The notes below the pieces were generated by a model. The model made no database searches, was not told where the DNA came from, and saw nothing but the letters and a program-made list of their open reading frames with translations. 64,000 nt of DNA from JAGVPT01 sp035500675 (GTDB lineage: Bacteria; Bacteroidota; Ignavibacteria; UBA10030; UBA8401), in contig DATJXA010000106.1 of assembly GCA_035500675.1 (NCBI GenBank), positions 1-64,000 on the forward strand, written 5' to 3'. Within the stretch, counting starts at the first letter, position 1; each line of letters opens with the position of its first letter. This document shows, piece after piece, positions 9,744 through 16,716 of this stretch. A program made the translations under genes and the position numbers.

Positions 9744-10436
9744 CTATGGAGCTTTATCGGAAAACAAATATCCCGACCCGCGGACGGTGTGGATGAGTTG
9801 AGTGCTAAACCCCTTATCGATCTTTTGACGCAAGAATTTCACGAACGATTCTATCACGTTGCTTTTGGGGTCGAAATTCATATCCCAGAGGTGCTCTGAG
9901 ATAGCTTCCCTCGAAAGAATTTTTTCCGGGTTCATCATGAAAAGCTCGAGCATCGAGAATTCTTTTGTCGTCAGCATCACCTCTTTGCCGTCGCGCGAAG
10001 CTTTATGCGTGTTAAGGTCCAACCGAACGCCGAAACGTTCGATGAGTGGAACCCGGATATCGCTTTTGCGGCGGACGAGCGAGCGGATGCGTGCGAGGAG
10101 CTCGCCGAAATGGAACGGCTTTGCGAGATAGTCGTCCGCGCCGCTGTCCAGCCCTCGAATTTTATCCGAAACATCGTCGAGGGCCGTCAACATAAGAATT
10201 GGAGTGAGGATCTTATCCCTCCGGAGATTTAAGCACGTGGTCCAGCCATCCTGTTTCGGAAGCATAAGGTCGAGAATGATGAGGTCGTTATCGTTGATCT
10301 TTGCAAGGGCTTCGCCGGAAATTCCGTCGTATGCAATATCGACCACAAGCCCTTCTGCCCGCAGGCTTTTGGAGAGCGATTCGGCAAGCTTTTTCTCGTC
10401 CTCTATTAAAAGTATTCTCATCGTAGTGCCCGCCAT
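9744..10436 (-). CDS. Two-component response regulator, OmpR family
   Basis: 230 residues. The receiver domain (about 6-120) has the acidic pocket (IEDE), the phosphorylated aspartate D56 in LIILDLMLP, threonine in MLTA, and lysine in DDYLAKPF. The C-terminal winged helix (about 135-228) has LTTKEFSMLELFMMNPEKIL and HTVRGSGYLF, typical of OmpR/PhoB DNA-binding domains. ATG at 10436 gives five extra residues (MAGTT) compared with the usual start; ATG at 10421 gives the canonical MRILLIEDE and may be the true start. Partner of the kinase downstream. The likely target is the pump operon at 8207-1809, by analogy with CusR or BaeR. Confidence 0.93.
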   Translation of the reverse strand: MAGTTMRILLIEDEKKLAESLSKSLRAEGLVVDIAYDGISGEALAKINDNDLIILDLMLPKQDGWTTCLNLRRDKILTPILMLTALDDVSDKIRGLDSGADDYLAKPFHFGELLARIRSLVRRKSDIRVPLIERFGVRLDLNTHKASRDGKEVMLTTKEFSMLELFMMNPEKILSREAISEHLWDMNFDPKSNVIESFVKFLRQKIDKGFSTQLIHTVRGSGYLFSDKAP

Positions 10437-10492
10437 GGAACAAAATTATATGCTTCACATGAAATGGAGATGAAACGAGGCCGGGCAATTTC

Positions 10493-11614
10493 TTAAATGT
10501 TCGACAGCAACCCAAGGAGCATATTCACGCAATGATCCATGCTGAATCGGAGGAGCGCTTCTTTGCGCGCTGATATTCCAAGCGAAATACGCAACGATTC
10601 ATCCCGGAGAAGCTTGTCAATCGCCGTGGCCGCGCTGCTCACGCTGCGCGGTTCGATAAGAAGGCCGGTCCGCCCATGCTCGACGATCTCGGGAACTCCC
10701 CCGGCGTCGGTTGCAATAACCGCCTTTTCCATCGCCATCGCCTCTATCACCACCAGCCCAAATGTTTCCCCAAACGAAGGGAGAGCAAAAATATCGAGCG
10801 CCGCCAAAAGGCGGGGAACATCGTCCGTAAAAGGAATGAACTTTACATGCTGTTCAATGCCGAGGGTCAGACACAATTTTTGAAGATATGCTTTGTGGCC
10901 CGGCTCGCCGGCTGTTTCTTCTCCCGCAATGACGAGAAAAAGATCGGGGTGTTGCTTCATGAGGTCCGGCAAAGCTCGGACAATAATCTCCTGCCCCTTG
11001 CCGGGGTCGATGCGTCCGAGAACGCCGATAATTTTTTTCTCCGCCGGCAAATTAAATGCCGACCTCGAATCCGCCCGAGAATAAAGCGCCGGGTCAAACC
11101 GCTGGAGGTCGGTGCCAAGAGGAACGACGTGCACTTTCTCGGAGGGCATTCGTGTAGAAGCGAGAGCGTTTTCTTTCATCCGCTCCGTAAGCGTGATCCA
11201 GAGCGATAGTTTTGAAAAAGCCCACGAGTGCAAAAGATCTTTCTTGTTGTGCCGCGAATCCATCTGCTGATAGAAAGCGAGTTTTACATGTGGGGAAAAT
11301 TTAGTGGCGATCGATGCAAGATGGATGTCGTGCGATTGCATGAGTATCGCGACGTCGATGCGATGTTCGGTCAAAATTCGCGCGAGCCGTCGTGCCGCGA
11401 GAACGTCTCCATATTTCCATGCAGGAGCCAGGGTTGACGACTCTATCCCCCATTCCTGCGCCTTTTTATGGAGTGATGAATTAGAAGGCACTACGACCAT
11501 TGCGGGAACCCCTTTTCCGTTCATGGTCCGGGCAAGGCGGAGGGTCGAGAGCTCAAGCCCGCCAAACGACCGAGAAAAACATATGACGGCAACTCGTTTT
11601 GGGAACGCGGTCAT
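10493..11614 (-). CDS. Glycosyltransferase family 4
   Basis: 373 residues, GT-B fold. The N-terminal domain starts VAVICFSRSFGGLELSTLRL (glycine-rich acceptor loop). The C-terminal domain has KKIIGVLGRIDPGKGQE and the family signature ETFGLVVIEAMAMEKAVIAT with GGVPEIVEHGRTGLLIEP, where the EX7E glutamates and the nucleotide-sugar pocket lie. It adds a sugar from a nucleotide donor to an envelope lipid or polysaccharide. No cluster of surface polysaccharide genes surrounds it, so the acceptor cannot be named. It is 56 bases upstream of the response regulator and could share its transcript. Confidence 0.9.
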   Translation of the reverse strand: MTAFPKRVAVICFSRSFGGLELSTLRLARTMNGKGVPAMVVVPSNSSLHKKAQEWGIESSTLAPAWKYGDVLAARRLARILTEHRIDVAILMQSHDIHLASIATKFSPHVKLAFYQQMDSRHNKKDLLHSWAFSKLSLWITLTERMKENALASTRMPSEKVHVVPLGTDLQRFDPALYSRADSRSAFNLPAEKKIIGVLGRIDPGKGQEIIVRALPDLMKQHPDLFLVIAGEETAGEPGHKAYLQKLCLTLGIEQHVKFIPFTDDVPRLLAALDIFALPSFGETFGLVVIEAMAMEKAVIATDAGGVPEIVEHGRTGLLIEPRSVSSAATAIDKLLRDESLRISLGISARKEALLRFSMDHCVNMLLGLLSNI

Positions 11615-11992
11615 TTACGGAAACAAATGGATGAATGAGTGAGTATTGTTATAGGTGGTAAGTTATAAGTAATACGTTTTACGTATGACGTATAACGTGT
11701 AACGTAAAACATAATTCGGAGCGCAAACCTCAGTATACGTCAACGTAACTTTAATCCGCGTTCAATCTAACATTATTTGGAGGAAGAAAAAAGAGTCGCC
11801 GGGATCGATGCAGAATCTTTACGTGGTGCACAGCATTGCGGAAAAAGAAAGGAGTCGCTCATAAATGCAGGGAAAATTTATGGTCGTTCTACTGGTTCAT
11901 TCGTACACCACGATCATTTTTGAGTCTGATGGGTATTAATATATAAATCCGCCATTTTTTGTTGACGCAACAGACTTTTCGTGCAAACGAAT
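11615..11992. other. 378-base gene-free interval
   Basis: The only stretch over 300 bases without a gene. It holds a TTACGT-type repeat (11655-11713) next to the glycosyltransferase start. The rest has no ORF with a ribosome binding site, no hairpin terminator and no recognisable RNA that I can see. The stretch near 11935-11970 is AT-rich. Confidence 0.6.
11655..11713. repeat. TTACGT/TTATACGT degenerate repeat, copy 1
   Basis: About 60 bases made of variants of TTACGTA, TTATACGT and TTACACGT (for example ACGTATAACGTGTAACGT). The same words recur at 42387-42444 and 62415-62497. Unlike the other two copies it is not close to an upstream stop codon; it lies 41 bases before the glycosyltransferase start. 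Confidence 0.7.
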
Positions 11993-12844
11993 TCAATGAG
12001 AGGTTGAATCATTCGCTGCTAACTGAACCTTCGCCCACATGCTGAACGGTTCTCCTCCTCCCGCAGATCCTCTTCCGCCTCCGCCCCTTCCTCCACGACG
12101 ACCGCGGCCGCCGTATCCTCCGCCATACCCGCCACCGCCGCCCTCTCCCATTCCACCGCCTTCGCCGCCTCCACCGCGATAACTTTCAGATGATCCCGAA
12201 GGTTTCTGAGCAGCAGGCGTTTCGATGCCCACACCGATCTGTGCTCCCGACTTTGTCCCGATTGAAAATGGATGCGATCCGCTATCCGAAAGTGGAACCT
12301 TGAGCTCATACACAATGATGTCTTCAGAGGCATGGAAGCGCGCTTCGATACCGCCGGTTTCGGCGACAGTCATGAGATGGTGATCATCTTTTCCCGGCCC
12401 CTCGATCTCCAATTCTTCGCTGGGGCCTTCGGTTCTCAAAAACGACTGCTGCGTTTCTTCTTCCCCGCCATTTTCCTCCGATGAACGAAAGCCGCCAAAG
12501 CCAAGCGGGTAATGGATCCCAAATTTTTGGTCTTTTCCGCCGTTCTTATCGAACCAGAATGTGAGTCCGCGCCTCATGATTTGACTGCGAAGATTGCGGT
12601 TTGACGAAATGATTCCGATATAGATAAAACTGTTGTCGTTATAGATGCCGATTGAAGTTTCTTTGTCGTCGAGAAGAGAAAGGTTGTCCTGCCACTCTGA
12701 ATTTTTCCCATCGATGATGACGGGGCGATCGCGCCAATGACTTTTGAGGTCGATCATCCCGCAGCCTGCCATAAAAACGAGCGCGAGAAGAAAAACATAG
12801 TTGAGTTTGAAACGAATTAGGTTTTTCAGCAGGTCCTTATCCAT
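11993..12844 (-). CDS. Lipoprotein with CBM9-like domain and Gly/Arg-rich segment
   Basis: 283 residues from ATG 12844, chosen because GGAGG precedes it by 10 bases; a 27-codon longer frame has no such site. A lipoprotein signal ends in FMAGC with the modified cysteine at residue 28. Next comes a region like family 9 carbohydrate-binding or DOMON folds: PVIIDGKNSEWQDNLSLL, then SIGIYNDNSFIYIGI, LTFWFDKNGGKDQKFG. Near the C-terminus is a roughly 50-residue low-complexity tract of glycine with Tyr and Arg (GGGYGGGYGGRGRRGG), followed by PFSMWAKVQLA. The CBM9-like pattern is often found in bacterial surface proteins with no proven sugar ligand. Function unknown. No gene lies close on either side. 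Confidence 0.65.
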   Translation of the reverse strand: MDKDLLKNLIRFKLNYVFLLALVFMAGCGMIDLKSHWRDRPVIIDGKNSEWQDNLSLLDDKETSIGIYNDNSFIYIGIISSNRNLRSQIMRRGLTFWFDKNGGKDQKFGIHYPLGFGGFRSSEENGGEEETQQSFLRTEGPSEELEIEGPGKDDHHLMTVAETGGIEARFHASEDIIVYELKVPLSDSGSHPFSIGTKSGAQIGVGIETPAAQKPSGSSESYRGGGGEGGGMGEGGGGGYGGGYGGRGRRGGRGGGGRGSAGGGEPFSMWAKVQLAANDSTSH

Positions 12845-13004
12845 TGAAAATGACCCTCCGGGTATTCCGTAAAGAAAATGATTTTTGTTTTTGCTCTTCA
12901 TGCTGGGAGTGAACTGTGGGAACAAACGATTAGAACGTTCGCTCGCTGCAAAGGTTTAATGGCTTTTTGAAACCCTTTCGACCAATTATGGTTGGGGGAA
13001 AGTA

Positions 13005-13036
13005 GAACACCCCGGATCGTTAATTCCGGGGTGTTC
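13005..13036 (-). terminator. Terminator-like hairpin after argF
   Basis: An 11-bp perfect stem (13005-13015 with 13026-13036, arm GAACACCCCGG) has a 10-base loop. The tail on the minus strand (TACTTTCC) is only weakly T-rich. It lies 85 bases past the argF stop. Confidence 0.6.
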
Positions 13037-13120
13037 TATTCATTGAAATGCGACCTTTTGTTTTTTCTTCCTTTATACGCCTGCGGCACTGTTCATTTTT
13101 TCCATTCTCACTCGCACCCG

Positions 13121-14038
13121 TTACTTCATCAACTGAAACATGATCGCTTTCTGGGCATGAAGTCGATTTTCAGCCTCATCGAAAACGACGGAACGATTCG
13201 AATCGATCACATCGTTCGTCACTTCATCCCCTCGGTGCGCCGGTAGACAATGCATGAAGATCGCATCGGTTTTTGCCTTCGACATCAGTTCCCTGTTTAC
13301 CTGGAAACGTATAAAGACTTTCTTGCGGGCCTGCGCTTCGGACTCCTGTCCCATCGACGCCCATACGTCCGTGTAAATGACGTCGGCCCCTTTTGCACCA
13401 TCGGCTGGGTCGTGAACAACTTCAATGTGCGCTCCGCTTTCCTTTGCGTCATCTTTTGCTTGAGCTGTGGCGGTTTTATCCGGCTCATATCCTTGAGGAC
13501 ACGCTATCGTCACATTGACTCCCAGTCGGGCGCCCGCAAACATCAGAGAGTGTGCGACATTGTTGCCATCGCCGACGTAACAGAGTTTCAGGCCTTTGAG
13601 CTTTTTTTTCTTTTCCTGAATGGTCATAAAATCCGCCATCGCCTGACAAGGATGAGAATAATCAGTCAGGCCGTTGATGACGGGAATCGACGCATGCTTT
13701 GCAAGGTCGACGACGATCTTGTGGGCGAATGTCCGGATCATAATTCCCTGTACCATTCGTTCGAGGTTCTTCGCCACGTCGTACACCGATTCGCGTTTGC
13801 CAAGGCTGATTTCCGCTGCCGATAAGCAGAGCGAGAATCCTCCGAGTTGCTGTATGCCCACATCGAACGAAGTCCTTGTTCGCAACGACGGTTTCTCAAA
13901 AATCAGCGCAAGGGTTTTCCCCTGAAGGCTTTTGCTGTATTTCTTTCTGTTGGCCTTCATGGAGCGCGCAATGGAAAACGTCTCAAGCATTTCTTTCCCG
14001 GTCATATCGCGAACTGAAAGAAAATCGGTTGATTTCAT
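13121..14038 (-). CDS. argF: Ornithine carbamoyltransferase
   Basis: 305 residues. It makes citrulline from ornithine and carbamoyl phosphate in arginine synthesis (or the reverse in arginine breakdown), in the cytoplasm as a trimer. The carbamoyl-phosphate motif is EKPSLRTRTSFDVG (STRT-type loop as SLRTRT), with HPCQAMADF further on, the ornithine loop in the conserved DVWASMGQE, then MHCLPAHRG and FDEAENRLHAQKA. A longer frame starts at 14098, but ATG 14038 has AGAGGA 8 bases upstream and gives the usual start MKSTDFLSV. No other arginine gene is adjacent, so it is a stand-alone unit with a hairpin terminator downstream. Confidence 0.96.
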   Translation of the reverse strand: MKSTDFLSVRDMTGKEMLETFSIARSMKANRKKYSKSLQGKTLALIFEKPSLRTRTSFDVGIQQLGGFSLCLSAAEISLGKRESVYDVAKNLERMVQGIMIRTFAHKIVVDLAKHASIPVINGLTDYSHPCQAMADFMTIQEKKKKLKGLKLCYVGDGNNVAHSLMFAGARLGVNVTIACPQGYEPDKTATAQAKDDAKESGAHIEVVHDPADGAKGADVIYTDVWASMGQESEAQARKKVFIRFQVNRELMSKAKTDAIFMHCLPAHRGDEVTNDVIDSNRSVVFDEAENRLHAQKAIMFQLMK

Positions 14039-14276
14039 CTGCATGTTCCTCTGAGTCTTTTGTAACTGGTTCGAATAAGTGCACGGCAGCACATTCATGC
14101 TGCCTCACGTGAAATTCAAAACAAAAATTTCCAACGCCGCAATCGCGATTGCACGTCGAGCCATCACTGAATTCTTTTTAAATAATTGGGATTTCTGCTG
14201 TCAATGTACTGAAATTTTTCCATCGTTGCTTTCGGCAATACACGGAGACCGATGGAGGGGTCGAGGATGATAGATC

Positions 14277-15371
14277 TCAGAATTTCGACAGAATCAGGTC
14301 GTTTGTCGGAAATTGTTTAAGGAGCTTCAGCACGTCGAGCATTGCTTCCCGCGGAGGCAGCTTTGCGATCGATCGCCTGAGCGCTTGGTGTTCCGCGACG
14401 GCCGCGCCGAAGAGGAGCTCCTCTCTCCTCGTGCCCGATGCGCTGAGGTTGATCGCGGGGAAGATCCTTTCATTCGCCATTCCCCGGTCGAGCACTAATT
14501 CCATATTCCCCGTGCCTTTGAACTCCTGAAAAATCAATTCGTCCATGCGGGAGTTCGTTTCGATAAGCGCCGTCGCAATGATCGTAAGAGAACCGCTGTG
14601 TTCACACTTCCGGGCGGCTCCGAAGATCCGCTTGGGAATCTCGAGAGCGCGGATATCGACTCCGCCGGACATTGTGCGGCCGCTGCTCTTTTGATGGATG
14701 TTGAACGCGCGTCCGAGGCGAGTCAGCGAATCGAGGAGCAGAACGACGTCCTTTCCCGTTTCAACTTTTCGCTTCGCATACTCCAGCACGAGCTGTGCAA
14801 GCCGGACGTGGTTGCCCCGTTCGCTGTCGCTCGAACTTGCAAACACTTCGCCGGAAATTGAACGGCGCATGTCCGTCACTTCTTCGGGCCGTTCGTCTAT
14901 CAAAAGAACGAGCAGATCGATGCTGGGATTGTTGATGCTCACCGCATGAGCGAGCTGCTGCATGAGCATGGTTTTCCCGGCTTTCGGGGGTGAAACAATA
15001 AGAGCGCGTTGTCCTTTGCCAACCGGGCAAAACAGATCGACGACTCGCATCGAGAGATTGCTCTTGGCGCCTTCGAGCCTGATGATTTCGTTCGGCGACA
15101 CCACGTCGTATGTCGAAAACTCTTTCACGGATTTCCATTCATCGGGCGGCAGGCCGTTAATGCTTTCGATGGCCGGAGCGTGAGGGCCGTTCTTCGAGGA
15201 ACTTTCGGCACTTCCTTCAAGCATGACTCCCGGACGCAAACCAAAGCGCTGGATAATTCCAGGAGCAATCTGAACGTCCGTCACCGCCGGAAGAAGGCCA
15301 TGCGAAACGGCGCGAACGAAGGCTTTTCGCTGCGAATCTATTTCAAGTATACCGGAAAAATGTGAATTCAT
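14277..15371 (-). CDS. rho: Transcription termination factor Rho, short form lacking the N-terminal helical bundle
   Basis: 364 residues, against about 419 in E. coli. Rho is a hexameric RNA helicase that ends transcription. Residues 6-55 match the RNA-binding OB fold, but the RNP1 motif GFGFLR is RKAFVR here, so one of its two key aromatics is gone. The motor is intact: Walker A PPKAGKTM (128-135), VLLIDERPEEV, Walker B VLLLDSLTR (D214), Q loop SSGRTMSGGVD, R loop KGTGNM (285-290). The Q loop has Arg where E. coli has Lys. The codon two before ATG is an in-frame TGA, so no upstream extension is possible without a frameshift. Whether a full-length Rho exists elsewhere in the genome cannot be seen. 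Confidence 0.93.
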   Translation of the reverse strand: MNSHFSGILEIDSQRKAFVRAVSHGLLPAVTDVQIAPGIIQRFGLRPGVMLEGSAESSSKNGPHAPAIESINGLPPDEWKSVKEFSTYDVVSPNEIIRLEGAKSNLSMRVVDLFCPVGKGQRALIVSPPKAGKTMLMQQLAHAVSINNPSIDLLVLLIDERPEEVTDMRRSISGEVFASSSDSERGNHVRLAQLVLEYAKRKVETGKDVVLLLDSLTRLGRAFNIHQKSSGRTMSGGVDIRALEIPKRIFGAARKCEHSGSLTIIATALIETNSRMDELIFQEFKGTGNMELVLDRGMANERIFPAINLSASGTRREELLFGAAVAEHQALRRSIAKLPPREAMLDVLKLLKQFPTNDLILSKF

Positions 15372-15395
15372 TTTTCATGAATGACGATGAGTGCC

Positions 15396-15423
15396 GAGGT
15401 TGAGGTTGAGGTTGAGGTTGAGA
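15396..15423. repeat. GAGGTT tandem repeat (4.7 copies) in the rho leader
   Basis: Four full copies of GAGGTT plus a partial one. On the rho sense strand it reads CTCAAC repeated: C-rich, nearly G-free and unlikely to fold. It starts 24 bases before the rho ATG, inside the leader. A related word cluster lies at 16603-16642. Confidence 0.85.
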
Positions 15424-15454
15424 TTTAATCAAAACTAAGGTAAATGTATATCTT

Positions 15455-15487
15455 CTGCTCACTGTTGATTGGTCATTGTTGACTGAT
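15455..15487. repeat. TTnACTG-family repeat abutting the mgsA stop
   Basis: Words such as CTCACTG, TTGATTG, TCATTG and TTGACTG follow each other directly. The last base touches the mgsA stop codon (15488-15490). Confidence 0.6.
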
Positions 15488-15961
15488 CTATATTTCCACT
15501 TTTCTGTTGAGGTATTCCGAATAGTCGCGTGGCGGAGCCTGATTGTATTCGTCTTTGATAAGATGAGAGGAGATAAGAAAATCTGCGGTCGAGCGATTGC
15601 ATGCGGTCGGAATATTATAGAGAACGGCGATCCGGAGCAGCGCCTTTACGTCCACTTCGTGCGGCTGCGGTTCCATGGGGTCCCAGAAAAAAATAAGAAT
15701 ATCAACACCCCCCTCGGCGATTTTTGCGCCAAGCTGTTGGTCGCCGCCGAACGGCCCCGATTTCAATCTCAGCATTTTAATTTTGTGATGATGTTTTGCC
15801 TGTCCGCTTTCTTTCAGAGTTTCATTCACCAGTTTGCCTGTTGTGCCCGTGCAAATAAGGCGATGGCTAAGGAGTGTGTCCCTATTCCAATCTACCCACT
15901 CGACTAAATCCTTCTTACAATTGTCGTGCGCGACGAGCGCAATCCTCTTTACCCGATCCAT
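15488..15961 (-). CDS. mgsA: Methylglyoxal synthase
   Basis: 157 residues, the family's usual length. It converts dihydroxyacetone phosphate to methylglyoxal and phosphate, a bypass of lower glycolysis when phosphate is short. Conserved parts are RIALVAHDNCKKDLVEW at the N-terminus, the phosphate loop CTGTTGKL, the catalytic segment SGPFGGDQQLGAKIAEG with the general-base Asp, FFWDPMEPQPHEVDVKALLR and CNRSTADFLI. The start is ATG 15961 with AAGGAG 5 bases upstream. It precedes rho, separated only by repeats; the two may be co-transcribed but have no obvious functional link. Confidence 0.96.
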   Translation of the reverse strand: MDRVKRIALVAHDNCKKDLVEWVDWNRDTLLSHRLICTGTTGKLVNETLKESGQAKHHHKIKMLRLKSGPFGGDQQLGAKIAEGGVDILIFFWDPMEPQPHEVDVKALLRIAVLYNIPTACNRSTADFLISSHLIKDEYNQAPPRDYSEYLNRKVEI

Positions 15962-16122
15962 AAACTCTCCTTCTTGTCTTTATTATCTTTAAAATAGGCG
16001 GAGAACTGCTAAATGGCAAATTTCATTTCCCATCAAACAAATCGGGTAAAAGCATTGGCTTTGCCCCCAAAAAAGGAAAACATTTTTCAAAGCACCAAGT
16101 ACTTATTTTGTTCTTAACAAAA

Positions 16123-16148
16123 ACCCCGGCCCGGAAGAGGGTCGGGGT
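16123..16148 (-). terminator. Rho-independent terminator after the small membrane protein gene
   Basis: A 10-bp stem with one G-T pair (16123-16132 with 16139-16148, arm ACCCCGGCCC) has a 6-base loop and, on the minus strand, a GGTTTTTGTT tail. It lies 26 bases beyond the stop at 16174. Confidence 0.85.
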
Positions 16149-16173
16149 ATTGAAGTTCACCTCGCACTGGCGA

Positions 16174-16587
16174 TCAGCTTTGCGCCGCAGCTTCCTTCTT
16201 CGCAAATACTTGCGCGATCACTACTCCCGCTATCACGTATTCGACGAGCGTATAAAAGAACCACTCCAGCGCCAGCACATGCGGAATAGGAAAGCTTGCG
16301 TACGATCCAAGCGCAAACCCGGCGGCAATGATCATTCCGATATAAAACCCATACCGGATACCTTCCATCATGCCCTTCCCTTCATATCCTTTTGAGAAAA
16401 TTACCGCGAAGAAAAATGCCGTGATGATCTTGACAACATGCAACACCCACATTTTCGCCATCATATCATGGCGCCACACGCTCTCCATCGCCATATATGT
16501 TCCCATAAGAATTACGCCATGGATAAGTGCATCGAGCAACTCCAGCGTAATGAAGACTGCGACGAACCCGATCAAGAGCTTTTTCAT
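16174..16587 (-). CDS. Small integral membrane protein, unknown function
   Basis: 137 residues with about four transmembrane helices: residues 3-31 (LLIGFVAVFITLELLDALIHG, here cut into two parts by acidic residues), about 48-66, 78-96 and 104-127. The loop after the first helix contains HGVILMGTYMAMESVWRHDM and a conserved-looking Lys-Met-Trp. Such four-helix proteins with LELLDALIHG starts are usually annotated only as hypothetical. ATG 16587 has AAGGAG 5 bases upstream. It is followed by its own terminator; upstream lies ettA, separated by repeats. Confidence 0.6.
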   Translation of the reverse strand: MKKLLIGFVAVFITLELLDALIHGVILMGTYMAMESVWRHDMMAKMWVLHVVKIITAFFFAVIFSKGYEGKGMMEGIRYGFYIGMIIAAGFALGSYASFPIPHVLALEWFFYTLVEYVIAGVVIAQVFAKKEAAAQS

Positions 16588-16602
16588 AGTTTCTCCTTGA
16601 TG

Positions 16603-16642
16603 GTGAGGTTGAGTTGATGTTAAGGTTAAGGCTAAGGTTTGG
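16603..16642. repeat. GAGGTT/TAAGGT repeat, second copy
   Basis: Words GAGGTT, GAGTTG, TAAGGT, TAAGGC and TAAGGT follow each other without spacer. It is continuous with the TTnACTG repeat at 16644-16716, so the two families fill nearly the whole gap between ettA and the next gene. Confidence 0.65.
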
Positions 16643-16643
16643 T

Positions 16644-16716
16644 TGTTTACTGTTTACTGTTTACTGCTTACTGCTTTCTGCTTACTTCTTACTTCTTACT
16701 GCTCACTGTTCTCTGA
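16644..16716. repeat. TTnACTG-family repeat overlapping the 3' end of ettA
   Basis: About ten consecutive 7-base words: TTTACTG three times, then CTTACTG, CTTTCTG, CTTACTT twice, CTTACTG, CTCACTG, TTCTCTG. It runs into the ettA frame and supplies its last four codons and the stop. Confidence 0.85.

Noticed and set aside
12845..12925. Longer start for the CBM9-like lipoprotein
   Set aside because: GGAGG is correctly placed only before ATG 12844, which also places the lipoprotein signal at the N-terminus.
14277..15371. Rho truncated by an assembly error
   Set aside because: The sequence upstream is repeats, not coding sequence for a helical bundle in any frame, so a simple frameshift does not explain the short form; a larger rearrangement cannot be excluded.
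16644..16716. CRISPR-like array
   Set aside because: The repeat units are 7 bases and contiguous with no spacers; no cas gene is nearby.
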